NCBI GenBank assembly: GCA_024278935.1
Contig: JAJRSF010000024.1
Coordinates: 1-64,000 of the forward strand
DNA length: 64,000 nt
Reading direction: 5' to 3'
Source of the DNA: Candidatus Zixiibacteriota bacterium
GTDB lineage: Bacteria; Zixibacteria; MSB-5A5; GN15; FEB-12
Shown: piece by piece, positions 34,990 to 44,015 of the stretch
Position numbering within the stretch: position 1 is the first letter of the stretch
How the letters are laid out: every line of letters starts with the position of its first letter
Program-made: the position numbers and the translations under genes
The notes under the pieces: model-generated
The model's database searches: none
Seen by the model: only the letters and a program-made list of their open reading frames with translations
Told to the model about the DNA's origin: nothing

Positions 34990-37215
34990 TTAGCAGTTAG
35001 AATAACCACAACTAGCACAATTATAACATCCTGACTCAAAACGCATAGGCGATGAACAGCTTGGGCAGACTTCAAACGTTTCTGACTTAGAACTGTCTTT
35101 ATCGCCAAAATGCTTGTTCAAAATTTGCGCAATTGCATCGGGAATTGAGAATACTTTGGCTCCACCGGCATATATTTGGTTTGAACCTCCGATTGAACGA
35201 AGCTGCGATATTATAGTATCTACCGGAATCTGAGAGCGTAAGGCAAGCGATATAAGACGGCTGATAGCCTCGGTATCTGCCATTGTGGTGTAGCCTGATT
35301 TACCGATTTGGGCAAACAGTTCAAACGGTTTGCCATCTTTGAGGTTGATAGTGACATACAAATTGCCGTAGCCTGTTTTCAGCTTTTCAGTGATACCTTG
35401 TAAAACATCAGGACGTTTTTCAACAAACGGTTCTGATTCATCGGTTGTTTTTTTACGGATTGGAGCAAGGACTTGGTTGGGGCGTGAATTATCCCGATAA
35501 ATTGTGACGCCTTTGCATCCGAGTTGGTAGGCTGTCAAAAATGCACGGGCGACATCTTCGATAGTGGCAGATTCTTCAAAGTTGATTGTCTTTGAGACCG
35601 ACGAATCTGAATGTTTCTGGAAGAGTGCCTGCATTTTGATATGTTCATCTGCGGAAACATCGGCGGCAGTTAGAAATATAGCTTTCATCTGTTCAGGGAT
35701 ATCATCGATATCTTTGAGAGATCTTTCCGATGCTACCCTCTCAAACAATTCTTCGGAATAGAAATTTTGTTTTTCAGCAAGCTCTTTAAAAAAATTGTTC
35801 ACTTCAATCAGCTTGGTGCCATCCATAACATTTCGTTCAAAAGCTATCGAATAATATGGTTCGATACCTGATGAGCATCCTGCTATAATTGAGATTGTCC
35901 CGGTTGGGGCGATAGTTGTGACGGTTGCGTTTCGCATCGAGATATTTTGATCTTTGTAAATAGAGTTTTCCCAGTTTGGAAATTTACCACGAGTCTTGGC
36001 AAGTTCCGATGAATGCTTGCGAGCTTCCAGTTCGATAAAGGCGGAGATTTCTTCGGCAAGTTGTAAAGCCTGTTCGCTGTTATATGGAATATTGAGTTGT
36101 ACAAGAATGTCAGCCCATCCCATTATGCCGAGACCGATGCGACGGTTCTTATAGGTCTGCTCTTCTATTTGCGGAAGCGGATAAGAATTTTGGTCGATGA
36201 CATTGTCTAGAAAATGTACGGCAGTACGGACGACATCGCCAAGTTTTTCCCAGTCAATAGAGTCAGTTGTATTCTCTGAATTTGAATCCAATACAAATTG
36301 TGAGAGGTTGATAGAACCAAGATTACAGGAATCATACGGTGGGAGCGGTTGTTCGCCGCACGGGTTGGTAGCCTCGATTGTTTCCGATGGCGATGTTGGG
36401 TTGAGACGGTTCATACGGTCGATAAAAATTATGCCTGGCTCGCCAGTCTGCCAAGCGTGGTTGACAATCGTATCAAACAGTTCCTGGGCATCAAGCCAGA
36501 TTTCTTTGCCATCTCTTACAAAGACGGTTTGGGTACGAGGGTCTATCAGTGGGAACTTATCTTTGTTTGCGAGAGCTTCCATAAATGAATCTGTTATAGC
36601 TACGGATATATTAAAGTTTTTAATTTTATTTGTATTCTCTTTACAGGAGATAAATTCTAAAATATCAGGATGGTCAATCCGAAGGATTCCCATATTGGCA
36701 CCCCGCCTAGTTCCTCCCTGTTTGACCGCTTCTGTTGATGCGTCATAGACTGACATAAACGAGACTGGTCCTGAAGCTATCCCTGATGTTGATGCGACGA
36801 TTGAATCTCTCGGGCGTAAGCGTGAGAATGAGAAACCTGTTCCCCCGCCTGATTTATGAATGATAGCGGCGTGTTTGTTGGTTTCAAAAATTTCTTCCAT
36901 TGAGTCGCCAACGGGAAGGACAAAACAGGCGGAGAGCTGGCCATTGGCACGACCTGCATTCATAAGTGTTGGTGAGTTTGGGAGGAAACAGAGCGATGAA
37001 ATTATATCATAAAATTTCCGTGATGTTTTTTTTATTTCAATTTCTGAAGCACCGTAATTTTTATCAGCATCTGCAATAAATTCTGCGACTCTGAAAAACA
37101 GCTCACGCGGGGTCTCTTTGATATTCCCTTTTGTGTCCTTAAACAGGTACCGTCTTTTAAGTACCGCCAGAGCATTTTCGGTCAATTTTGATTCTTTATA
37201 TTGTATCATATTCAT
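34990..37215 (-). CDS. nrdJ: Class II (adenosylcobalamin-dependent) ribonucleotide reductase
   Basis: 741 residues. Active-site and specificity segments: LPNSPTLMNAG, QLSACFVLPVGDSM (the first redox Cys), HKSGGGTGFSFSRLRP, NPCGEQPLPPYDSCNLGS (radical Cys and Glu), IAPTGTISIIAGCSSGIEP (substrate phosphate loop) and a C-terminal zinc-ribbon CPSCSSPMRFESGCYNCASCG. The NrdJ type makes dNTPs without oxygen dependence, using B12. No cobalamin riboswitch-like sequence was found upstream. The start is ATG 37215 or 37209. Expected in an anaerobe or facultative organism. Confidence 0.97.
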   Translation of the reverse strand: MNMIQYKESKLTENALAVLKRRYLFKDTKGNIKETPRELFFRVAEFIADADKNYGASEIEIKKTSRKFYDIISSLCFLPNSPTLMNAGRANGQLSACFVLPVGDSMEEIFETNKHAAIIHKSGGGTGFSFSRLRPRDSIVASTSGIASGPVSFMSVYDASTEAVKQGGTRRGANMGILRIDHPDILEFISCKENTNKIKNFNISVAITDSFMEALANKDKFPLIDPRTQTVFVRDGKEIWLDAQELFDTIVNHAWQTGEPGIIFIDRMNRLNPTSPSETIEATNPCGEQPLPPYDSCNLGSINLSQFVLDSNSENTTDSIDWEKLGDVVRTAVHFLDNVIDQNSYPLPQIEEQTYKNRRIGLGIMGWADILVQLNIPYNSEQALQLAEEISAFIELEARKHSSELAKTRGKFPNWENSIYKDQNISMRNATVTTIAPTGTISIIAGCSSGIEPYYSIAFERNVMDGTKLIEVNNFFKELAEKQNFYSEELFERVASERSLKDIDDIPEQMKAIFLTAADVSADEHIKMQALFQKHSDSSVSKTINFEESATIEDVARAFLTAYQLGCKGVTIYRDNSRPNQVLAPIRKKTTDESEPFVEKRPDVLQGITEKLKTGYGNLYVTINLKDGKPFELFAQIGKSGYTTMADTEAISRLISLALRSQIPVDTIISQLRSIGGSNQIYAGGAKVFSIPDAIAQILNKHFGDKDSSKSETFEVCPSCSSPMRFESGCYNCASCGYSNC

Positions 37216-37396
37216 TCTACCTTTTAGCTGTTTTTCTCGATATTCGCAGTTGTAGGATTGTTATAGTTTTATCGGCAATTATTGATATTCTTAAAAGCTG
37301 TCACTCTATATAATATACGTGGAAATAGAGTTTTTAGAATCACATTTTTCGAGTTTTTACATAGATATCTGAGAATTATTGTTGTATTATTGCTAA

Positions 37397-37825
37397 ATGA
37401 GCATACCTGAACCAGCAGTAAAAAGAACGACCCTTGTATGCACCGCCGGTATATTGTGGTCATGTATAGGGCTGTTTTTATTTGGACGTGGAATTACAAA
37501 AATCCTGCCTCTTGACTCGACTGCATATATCATGATTGGAGTTGGGATATTTTTGGGGATTTTGCAAAACAGATTGATGTTTAAAAAAATTATAGATAAA
37601 AATCTTCTGCGAATAAAAGAATTATCACCCCATAAAGAGAAAATTTGCGTGTTTGCTTTTCAGGCGATGCAGTCCTATTTGATAGCTCTGTTTATGATCG
37701 GCTTGGGGATTCTGATGAAGCACCTTCCGATACCACCACTTTATTATGGTACGATTTTACTTATAATCGGTACTGCATTATTTACATCGAGCCTGCATTA
37801 TTTCTCTGTTATGCGAAGTATGTAG
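37397..37825 (+). CDS. Four-helix membrane protein (hypothetical)
   Basis: 142 residues with four hydrophobic helices (TLVCTAGILWSCIGLFLFGRG, TAYIMIGVGIFLGILQN, YLIALFMIGLGILMKHL, LYYGTILLIIGTALFTSSL). No enzyme motif is visible and the family is not recognised with certainty. Its stop codon (TAG 37823-37825) is provided by a GTAGGG repeat element that begins at 37821, so the extreme C-terminus may have been set by insertion of that element. Orientation is opposite to nrdJ. Confidence 0.7.
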   Translation: MSIPEPAVKRTTLVCTAGILWSCIGLFLFGRGITKILPLDSTAYIMIGVGIFLGILQNRLMFKKIIDKNLLRIKELSPHKEKICVFAFQAMQSYLIALFMIGLGILMKHLPIPPLYYGTILLIIGTALFTSSLHYFSVMRSM

Positions 37826-37878
37826 GGAATTGTTCATCCTGAAACTATTTATCTGAACAGGCAAGCGGTTTCCCTACA
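37821..37878 (+). repeat. Family C repeat bounded by TGTAGGGAA and TTCCCTACA
   Basis: A 58-bp element with 9-bp perfect terminal inverted repeats. Its right half (GAACAGGCAAGC...TTTCCCTACA) resembles the units at 61919-61944 and near 61775-61797. It overlaps the end of the preceding membrane protein gene and supplies its stop codon. Confidence 0.7.
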
Positions 37879-37907
37879 ACATCATCTCTCTGAAACTACT
37901 ATCTCTA

Positions 37908-38258
37908 CTACGAACCCTTTACAGCTAAAGCTACTTGCTGGGCTTGAGACTGGTTATAAGCAAATGTCATTTTTTTAATGTTGATTAAGTCTATAATCGT
38001 CCCGATATAACAAAATCCAACAGTAAATAAATAAAGTAATCCCATTCCAATTTGTCCTATCAAAAACCGATGAATCCCGGCAAATCCTAAAAATCCTAAC
38101 AATACTACAATTAACATTGTTGTTGGATCTTTTCTGCGCGGTCTATAAGAATTCGCAAACATCTGTGCTTTGTTATCATCCATATCTTTGATAAGTCCCT
38201 GCACAAAAACCATTTCGTCGCCTTCTAATTCAGGTAGTAACTGCATAATGTTAGCCAT
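37908..38258 (-). CDS. TM2 domain membrane protein
   Basis: 116 residues. The C-terminal half is a TM2 domain: LIVVLLGFLGFAGIHRFLIGQIGMGLLYLFTVGFCYIGTIIDLI, two helices with the central G-IHRFLIG and GLLYLFT...IIDL signatures. The N-terminal part (MQLLPELEGDEMVFVQGLIKDM) is the usual cytoplasmic lead. Such proteins are often encoded next to DUF2752 proteins, as here (8-nt overlap). Function unknown. Confidence 0.9.
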   Translation of the reverse strand: MANIMQLLPELEGDEMVFVQGLIKDMDDNKAQMFANSYRPRRKDPTTMLIVVLLGFLGFAGIHRFLIGQIGMGLLYLFTVGFCYIGTIIDLINIKKMTFAYNQSQAQQVALAVKGS

Positions 38259-38586
38259 GATAACTCTCCATGTTTCTATTTTTTTTATATGATTTTTGTA
38301 ATAGTATAAAAGAATGTCTTAGTAATACAAAAACTGTAATAATTCCTAAAGGGTGTGTATCAAATGATGCACGTATATTGCCATGAAAAAAATGAGCAAT
38401 AGAATGTCCAAGCCCATATCCCGGACTTTGTATATCAAACAATAGTGACGGCAAAAAAAGTGTGTAATGAGCAGAGCTATAAGGATCAGAAACTGCAAGT
38501 AGAAAGATTGCTGTTATCCAGAAGAGAGCTTCAAAATCTAAATAGCTATAAAATCGATTTATTTTCTTGGTCAACTTGTAATACAC
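38251..38586 (-). CDS. DUF2752 membrane protein with its cysteines replaced
   Basis: 111 residues, three hydrophobic segments. The DUF2752 hallmark normally reads CPGCGLxRS...H; here it is SPGYGLGHSIAHFFHGNIRASFDTHPLGI, i.e. both cysteines are changed (Ser and Tyr) although the surrounding pattern and NPLG-like THPLG are intact. The protein overlaps the TM2 gene by 8 nt, the common pairing. A role for the missing cysteines is not established. Confidence 0.75.
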   Translation of the reverse strand: MYYKLTKKINRFYSYLDFEALFWITAIFLLAVSDPYSSAHYTLFLPSLLFDIQSPGYGLGHSIAHFFHGNIRASFDTHPLGIITVFVLLRHSFILLQKSYKKNRNMESYHG

Positions 38587-38881
38587 ATCTTCCCTTTAAA
38601 GATTATATTAATAGCATACCAATATATTTCACTAATAAGTCTATGTCAAACAAAATTGGTTTTGATAAAGAAGCTCGTTATTGAGACTAATTCAGATAAA
38701 AGCTTAATAAAAACAAAAATATTACTCATCATATCATGGATGTTAGTGTCGACTACTAATGATAATTAATCGGAAGATTCCTATACATTTCAACGAACTC
38801 TTAAAAAGGATAACTTTTTCCATGTTTGTAAGCTACTACTAACAAAACGGTTGCGAGAAAATATCACTGTCTTGGTGCTTT
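38587..38881. other. Intergenic region before the minor pilin operon
   Basis: About 300 bp of AT-rich DNA between divergent transcription units. Apart from the sigma54-type promoter at its right end, I see no gene, hairpin or repeat in it. Confidence 0.5.
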
Positions 38882-38897
38882 TGGTATTCAACTTGCA
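38882..38897 (+). promoter_or_regulatory. Sigma54-type promoter of the minor pilin operon
   Basis: TGGTATTCAACTTGCA has GG at -24 and GC at -12 with exactly 10 bp between, and ends in TTGCA. It matches 14 of 16 bases of the element before pilin gene 2 (TGGTATGTAACTTGCA). The ATG of the first pilin-like gene is 37 nt downstream. Confidence 0.75.
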
Positions 38898-38933
38898 ATT
38901 AAAATAGTAAAAGATTCAACTATGGAGTTAGAT

Positions 38934-39329
38934 ATGAACAATAAAGGTATTTCAATTTTAGAAGTTTTAGTTTCGATGATAGTTCTCAGTGTAGGTCTGC
39001 TTGGGGTAGCCCCTATGGTTGTGTTATCGGTAAAAAGTAACTCAACATCGAGGGATACATCGGAGACATCAAAACTAGTCAGAGAACAGATAGAATATTA
39101 CGAAGCAATGGACTCACTTCCAACGGTGCCATATGAATTTTCTGAACGAAGCATAGATAATAAGTATGATATAAATGTAATGATTCAAAACAACAGTTCC
39201 GACGCAGATATTCCTGAAGGGCTTTTTGAAATTATGGTTACCATCAACTGGGAAGACGAAACCAATTTGCCAAAGATGACGACATATTCGACCTATTTGA
39301 GAAAAGGTGCTATTCATGTGTACAATTAA
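38934..39329 (+). CDS. PilV-like minor pilin / pilus modification protein
   Basis: Prepilin with a type III-like leader: MNNKGISILEVLVSMIVLSVGLLGVAP, cleavage after Gly5 and Glu at +5. The ATG at 38934 follows GGAG by 7 nt, so the ATG at 38922 is not needed. The hydrophobic alpha-1 helix, then a beta-rich C-terminal part (YEFSERSIDNKYDINVMI; LFEIMVTINWEDE), fit PilV/GspI. It overlaps the next gene by 14 nt. Together with the following two genes it forms a minor pilin cluster. Confidence 0.85.
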   Translation: MNNKGISILEVLVSMIVLSVGLLGVAPMVVLSVKSNSTSRDTSETSKLVREQIEYYEAMDSLPTVPYEFSERSIDNKYDINVMIQNNSSDADIPEGLFEIMVTINWEDETNLPKMTTYSTYLRKGAIHVYN

Positions 39330-39921
39330 AAATCAACGGGGCTTTACACTCATAGAAATGTTGATAGCGGTTGCTTTATCCGGTATTATAATTTCCGGTG
39401 GTTTTAGTTTTTATTCAAAGATGCAAGACCAAACAACAGTACAAATTGAAATGTCTAATATTCAAAATATTGCTCGCTCAAGTATTGAAGATATTTCTAC
39501 AACATTACGCCAAGCAGGATATAAACTTGATGGTCATGAACCGTATGAGATAAACGGCGATAGTTTGATGATATTTTACAGTATGTATGACGAAGTTGAT
39601 ACTGTTTCATATTTTCTAGCAAGTAGTTCTAATGTTAGTGGATTTGACGACGACGACGACGATGATGATGATGACAACGACGACGATGATGATGATGAAA
39701 GTTCTGAAAAAAATACATATTTTCTTATGAAAGGTTGTTCTTATAGTTCTACCTCGATTTATGCTGACAATATTGTCTCTATAAATTTCGAATCGATAGA
39801 AGATAATATTATAAAAATCACAATAAAAACTCAATCAGAATATCAAGATGAATCTTATAATGCCAACAATGGTTACCGAGACTGGACATTATCAGAAACA
39901 GTCTGTATCAGAAATATTTAG
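39316..39921 (+). CDS. PilW-like minor pilin with poly-aspartate insert
   Basis: From ATG 39316 the leader is MCTIKNQRGFTLIEMLIAVALSG (cleavage after Gly, Glu at +5). The PilW-like core (SSIEDISTTLRQAGYKLDG...YEINGDSLMIFYS) is interrupted by a run of about 17 acidic residues (Asp with one Asn) encoded by a GAC/GAT trinucleotide tract at 39647-39703, then a second beta part (YFLMKGCSYSSTSIYADNI...) resumes. The tract may be a repeat expansion in a surface loop. It shares 14 nt with the upstream pilin gene. Confidence 0.82.
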   Translation: MCTIKNQRGFTLIEMLIAVALSGIIISGGFSFYSKMQDQTTVQIEMSNIQNIARSSIEDISTTLRQAGYKLDGHEPYEINGDSLMIFYSMYDEVDTVSYFLASSSNVSGFDDDDDDDDDDNDDDDDDESSEKNTYFLMKGCSYSSTSIYADNIVSINFESIEDNIIKITIKTQSEYQDESYNANNGYRDWTLSETVCIRNI

Positions 39922-39930
39922 GAGGAAGAG

Positions 39931-41094
39931 ATGAAAAAAATATTTTCAAATAGAGGTTCTGCTTTATTAACAGTTCTTGCCCTTATGGGAATAATCTCAC
40001 TGGTTGCAATTACTGCTGTTGACCAGGCAACGACCGATGTTGAGTTGTCATACAATCAACTGCATTCCGACCAAGCATTTTATATTGCCGAAGCGGGTCT
40101 AAAACAAGCACTGGCAAAAATATCTGAGAACCCGGCATGGGACTCAGGATTTACAGATATTGATTATGAAGGCGGTTCTTTTACTGTGTTGTATATCGAC
40201 AATACAGTGGATTCGGCATTGATTGATACAATAATTATCAGGTCCTTTGCAACGGTGAAAGAAAGCCGAGGAGGAGTTGAAACTTGGTTGGTGCCATTAG
40301 AGTTTAACCCTTTTAAATATGCGATGTATGGTGATGAAGTTATTGATATAAGAAATAGTATGTCAACCGACTCGTACAACTCCGATTCGGGAGCCTATGT
40401 AGCAACGGTTCTTAACGAAGGTGGTAGTATCGGTTCAAATGGCGATGTAATTGTTAAAAATGGAGCAACTGTGAGTGGTGATGCGATTACATCACTAGAC
40501 GGTGGCTTAGACATCAATGCAGGTGCTATCATTGTAGGTGATACAAGTTCTACTGCACCAGTACATGATCTTGAACTTATCCCTCAATCTGAATATGATT
40601 GGGCAGAAGCGACCAGTATCGCATCAACAGGGATTAGCGGAACGTATGATTATGATCCGGTTACAAAATCATTTGACGCCAAGGATGGCGATGTCGTATT
40701 AACGAGTGGGGTTTATTATTTCTCATCAATTGTTCTTAGTAAAGATGCTGCCTTAACTCTTGCCCCAGATGCTGAAGTGACTATTTATATAACAGGTGAT
40801 ATTGAGATTAAAAATTCAGGTGACATAAATGACGGTGGGACACCATCGGATCTTACATTTTTATCACAGGGTGATTTAGTTTTAAAAAATAGCGGTACAA
40901 TCTCAGCAGTTTTTTATTGCCCTGAGGGTTCTGCCGATTTAAGGAACTCATCTGACTTTTATGGATCAATTATCGCCAATGATATTATCGCACATAATAG
41001 TGCCGGATTTCATTATGACCGTGAATTAGATAGCTATAGGAGAACATCGCAGATATATAAAGATCAAATTGCTTGGAAGGAAGTTTATTTCTAA
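39931..41094 (+). CDS. PilX-like pilus assembly protein with C-terminal beta-helix-like repeats
   Basis: 387 residues. The PilX N-terminal pattern is present: NRGSALLTVLALMGIISLVAITAVDQ and then YIAEAGLKQAL. After about residue 150 it is built of short repeats such as GSNGDVIVKNGATVSGDAITS, GDIEIKNSGDIND and GDLVLKNSGTISAVFYCPEG, typical of a right-handed beta-helix/polymer-forming module. It is preceded by GGAGG (39922-39926) and ends the minor pilin operon at a strong terminator. Confidence 0.82.
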   Translation: MKKIFSNRGSALLTVLALMGIISLVAITAVDQATTDVELSYNQLHSDQAFYIAEAGLKQALAKISENPAWDSGFTDIDYEGGSFTVLYIDNTVDSALIDTIIIRSFATVKESRGGVETWLVPLEFNPFKYAMYGDEVIDIRNSMSTDSYNSDSGAYVATVLNEGGSIGSNGDVIVKNGATVSGDAITSLDGGLDINAGAIIVGDTSSTAPVHDLELIPQSEYDWAEATSIASTGISGTYDYDPVTKSFDAKDGDVVLTSGVYYFSSIVLSKDAALTLAPDAEVTIYITGDIEIKNSGDINDGGTPSDLTFLSQGDLVLKNSGTISAVFYCPEGSADLRNSSDFYGSIIANDIIAHNSAGFHYDRELDSYRRTSQIYKDQIAWKEVYF

Positions 41095-41121
41095 GGAGGA
41101 ATACAAAAACAGTTAGTTATA

Positions 41122-41150
41122 AAAGGCGGAACAATTTATGTTCCGCCTTT
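41122..41150 (+). terminator. Rho-independent terminator after the minor pilin operon (probably bidirectional)
   Basis: Perfect 12-bp stem AAAGGCGGAACA / TGTTCCGCCTTT with a 5-nt loop, followed by T-rich sequence on the plus strand and preceded by A's, so it could also end the converging DUF4242 gene. Confidence 0.85.
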
Positions 41151-41184
41151 ATTTATCGTAACAAATAAAAGTTTGCATTTAAAT

Positions 41185-41457
41185 CTATTCGGCAGTAGTT
41201 GGAGAGATAATGGTTTTCACTTCTGAAACTGCGTTTGCCGGGAAGCCACCTTTGGCAGCATGTTCACGTACCATCTGTTCGTTTTCAGCAGTATAGACAC
41301 AGTAGATTTTATCAGCAGTTACATAGCTGTGATCCCATTGGATCTTAGGTCCGAGTTCCTGAAGGACGCTGCAGGATTTTTGCGCGACACCTTTTAGATC
41401 AGCAGCAGATAAATTTCCCGCTCCCGGTATTTCTCTTTCGATTACATACTTAGGCAT
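41185..41457 (-). CDS. DUF4242 (SCO4226-like) small protein
   Basis: 90 residues, MPKYVIEREIPGAGNLSAADL...SCSVLQELGPKIQWDHSYVTADKIYCVYTAENEQMVREHAAKGGFPANAVSEV. The pattern (VIEREIPGAG, W-x-HSYVT-x-DKxxCVY) is that of DUF4242, a dimeric ferredoxin-like fold whose Streptomyces member binds nickel. The His and Cys in HSYVTxDKxYCVY are kept. It stands alone, converging on the pilin operon; physiological role unknown. Confidence 0.85.
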   Translation of the reverse strand: MPKYVIEREIPGAGNLSAADLKGVAQKSCSVLQELGPKIQWDHSYVTADKIYCVYTAENEQMVREHAAKGGFPANAVSEVKTIISPTTAE

Positions 41458-41591
41458 ACTATGCTCCTTGTTTTGTTAGATAAATGTAAGATTAGTTATT
41501 CATAGAAAAATAACAGGGCTGAGGAACAATGTCAACGGGTATTATGGATAAATTTGATTCATCTTGCCCACTTTCACATGTTTCTATTTAG

Positions 41592-42479
41592 TTATTGAGC
41601 CGGGAGATGATCGGGGTCGGAGTCTTTGAGCATTTGTAAAAAGTTGACTGTGCCAGCCCCAAAGTATGCTTCGGGACGATGGAAGGCTTTATCTTTGAGT
41701 GCTTTATCAACCGTTATAAATTTGTAACCCAACTCTTTAATCGCACCGAGCATTTCATCAAGAAAGACAGCGTTGATTCGATTGGCACGAAGTTTCAAAA
41801 TTTGTTTGCAGGGACGGTTCAAAATTTCTTTTGACAATTTTTCCGATGCTTCGATTTCATCGAGAACATGATTGATATATTCATTCATTAAAGCAAAATA
41901 ATCAGTTGTGTCCGGTTCTTTCCCCATTTTATCTAGAGACATATTATAAAGGTAATCTTCGATGACAACAGTAGCGGGTACAACATGTAATTGTTTGGAA
42001 TCTAAATATAGGGAAAGCTGTTTTTTCTTTTCGGAACTGTTACCGTAATGTAGATATGGATATCTAAAATATTTTTGCTTCTGTCCAAAACCTTTAATCA
42101 TCGGCTCGAGTTCTTTTTCGCCATGGATCAGATCATCAATAAATTGCGAGATGCCAAGCTGGTTAAAATCCTGATTGGAATAGGTCATGTTCCCAAGGGT
42201 ATGACCACTATTGAGCCATTCACCTAAGATATCAAACGATTCATTGACCTGATCGCCAACGACAAAGCCGATAGCTTTCACCTCATATTTTTTTAACGCC
42301 TGCAATATCAGATAGGTTATGGCATCACGGTCGACATCCTGGAAAGAAACTGCTACCGGAAGTTCATCAAAAGAAATACAGATTTCTTTTTTTGCTTTTT
42401 TCTTATTTGACTTATCCGCGGCAGAGCTGGTTGGCACACTTAAAATAAAGATGAGAAGTAACAGTATAATTTTTTTCAT
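41592..42479 (-). CDS. NodB-family polysaccharide deacetylase homologue with lost metal ligands
   Basis: 295 residues with a signal peptide (IILLLLIFILSVPTSSA). Compared with active NodB domains, motif 1 TFDDGP is ISFDELP (residues 36-41), motif 2 (N-H-T-x-S-H) is GNMTYSN (His to Met98 and His to Asn102), while motif 3 is YFRYPYLHYG and is conserved. Both metal-binding histidines are gone, so classical deacetylation is doubtful; it may be a binding protein or use different chemistry. It ends 7 nt after the pyk frame, same strand. Location: periplasm. Confidence 0.78.
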   Translation of the reverse strand: MKKIILLLLIFILSVPTSSAADKSNKKKAKKEICISFDELPVAVSFQDVDRDAITYLILQALKKYEVKAIGFVVGDQVNESFDILGEWLNSGHTLGNMTYSNQDFNQLGISQFIDDLIHGEKELEPMIKGFGQKQKYFRYPYLHYGNSSEKKKQLSLYLDSKQLHVVPATVVIEDYLYNMSLDKMGKEPDTTDYFALMNEYINHVLDEIEASEKLSKEILNRPCKQILKLRANRINAVFLDEMLGAIKELGYKFITVDKALKDKAFHRPEAYFGAGTVNFLQMLKDSDPDHLPAQ

Positions 42480-42486
42480 TTTAACT

Positions 42487-43905
42487 CTACTTTGTAATTT
42501 TATGAATCATCATAAAGTTGGTCCCGACGTTAACATCAAAAGGAAGTCCACCGGTGATGATTACATCATCATTCAGAGTTACCAACTTGTGAGAGAGTCC
42601 AGCTTTCTGCACAGTGTTCACCATCTTGCGAAATGAATTTGGTTTTTTCACCAGCACGGGATAGACCGAGCGAAGTAAGGTAAGTTTGGCGAGGACTCTT
42701 GTGTTATATGTCAGAGCAACGATTCTTTGAGGAGGAAATAGATTAGAAATAAGTCCGGCGGTAAAACCTGTAGATGTAAAAGCAAAAATAGCTTTTGACT
42801 CAAATTCTAATTGTATAGAACTCACCGAAGATGCAATCGCATGGGTCACCGCTGACTTAATAAAATAACGATCGATATGAGGAGCAGCTTTGTGATGTTT
42901 GGTAAAGTTTTCTGAACTCTCAGCAATTCGAGCCATTGTCTGCACTGTTTCAAGAGCATACTCCCCGGTGGCAGTTTCCGCAGATAGCATAACGGCATCG
43001 ACAAAATCAAAGACTGCTGTGGCAACATCGTTTACCTCGGCTCTTGTCGCTCTCGGAGCAAAACGCATCGACTCAAGCATCTGGGTTGCAACAATCACCG
43101 GTTTATGGTGATGATTGGCGAGTCTTATAATTTTTTTCTGAAGTTGCGGAAGGTCTTCAAACGGGAGTTCGACACCTAGGTCACCTCGGGCAACCATGAC
43201 GCCATCGGCAAGAAGCATTATGTTTTCGATATCCTCGATAGCTTCTTTTTTCTCAAGCTTAGCAATGATATGTTGATCACCGCCGAATTTTTTCAGTAAT
43301 TTACGTGCTTGAATTATATCATCACCTGAGCGTACAAATGATAGTGCTATAAAGTCTGCGTTGCAGGCACACGCTGTTTCGATATCTACGATATCTTTTT
43401 TTGTAATTGTCGGAATCTTAATATCTGAGTCAGGCAGGTTGATACCTTTGCCCGGGAGAATGACACCATCGTTCATGATTTCTAATTCAATTTCCTGCTT
43501 AGAACATTTCAAAACTTTTAAACTAATGTTTCCATCATCAATAAAAACCCGTTCGTTTTTTTTGACCGATGCGATAATTACAGGATGGTTGACGGCAACA
43601 ATTCGTTTATCAATGTTTGTCTTACCAGTGGTGAGGATTATGCTCTCACCTTTTTTTATTGGCAGCTCTCCCTCAAAACGGTCGAGTCGCAGTTTAGGAC
43701 CTGAAATATCAAATAGAATGCCGATCGGAAATAATGAACCGACGGTACCTTTGCGAATCACATTGACAGCTTTTTTAAAATCTGCTTCTACTCCATGGGA
43801 ACAGTTTACTCTAAAAACATTAACGCCCTCATCGACAAGTTGTCTCACTTTGGAACTACTTGCTATTGCGGGACCGTAGGTAGCTATAATTTTAGTCTTT
43901 TTCAT
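42487..43905 (-). CDS. pyk: Pyruvate kinase
   Basis: 472 residues. KIIATYGPAIASSSKV at the N-terminus, FRVNCSHG (N-C-S-H in place of N-F-S-H), LFDISGPKLRLD, catalytic Lys in IIAKLEKKEAIEDIENI, MVARGDLGVELP and ATQMLESMRFAPRATRAEVNDVATAVFDFVDAVMLSAETATGEY. The GPK (for GPKIR) and the N-C-S-H are small departures from the usual motif. The C-terminal regulatory domain is present. Glycolytic; converts PEP to pyruvate with ATP formation. Confidence 0.96.
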   Translation of the reverse strand: MKKTKIIATYGPAIASSSKVRQLVDEGVNVFRVNCSHGVEADFKKAVNVIRKGTVGSLFPIGILFDISGPKLRLDRFEGELPIKKGESIILTTGKTNIDKRIVAVNHPVIIASVKKNERVFIDDGNISLKVLKCSKQEIELEIMNDGVILPGKGINLPDSDIKIPTITKKDIVDIETACACNADFIALSFVRSGDDIIQARKLLKKFGGDQHIIAKLEKKEAIEDIENIMLLADGVMVARGDLGVELPFEDLPQLQKKIIRLANHHHKPVIVATQMLESMRFAPRATRAEVNDVATAVFDFVDAVMLSAETATGEYALETVQTMARIAESSENFTKHHKAAPHIDRYFIKSAVTHAIASSVSSIQLEFESKAIFAFTSTGFTAGLISNLFPPQRIVALTYNTRVLAKLTLLRSVYPVLVKKPNSFRKMVNTVQKAGLSHKLVTLNDDVIITGGLPFDVNVGTNFMMIHKITK

Positions 43906-44015
43906 ACTGTATTGAGTAGCATCTATTTAGGAGTAAATCAACAAAAAACAACCACTCGCAGTAGGAATAATGTGGATAAACACTAAAGCTCTGACTGTTT
44001 CATCCGATAAAAATA

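Noticed and set aside
37216..37396. Cobalamin riboswitch upstream of the B12-dependent ribonucleotide reductase
   Set aside because: No B12-box-like sequence was found on the minus strand in this interval; only AT-rich DNA.
39616..39834. Antisense open frame opposite the poly-aspartate tract
   Set aside because: The translation is a poly-Val/Ile artefact of the GAC/GAT repeat.
43361..43879. 172-codon open frame antisense to pyk
   Set aside because: Entirely opposite a well-supported pyruvate kinase with no features of its own.
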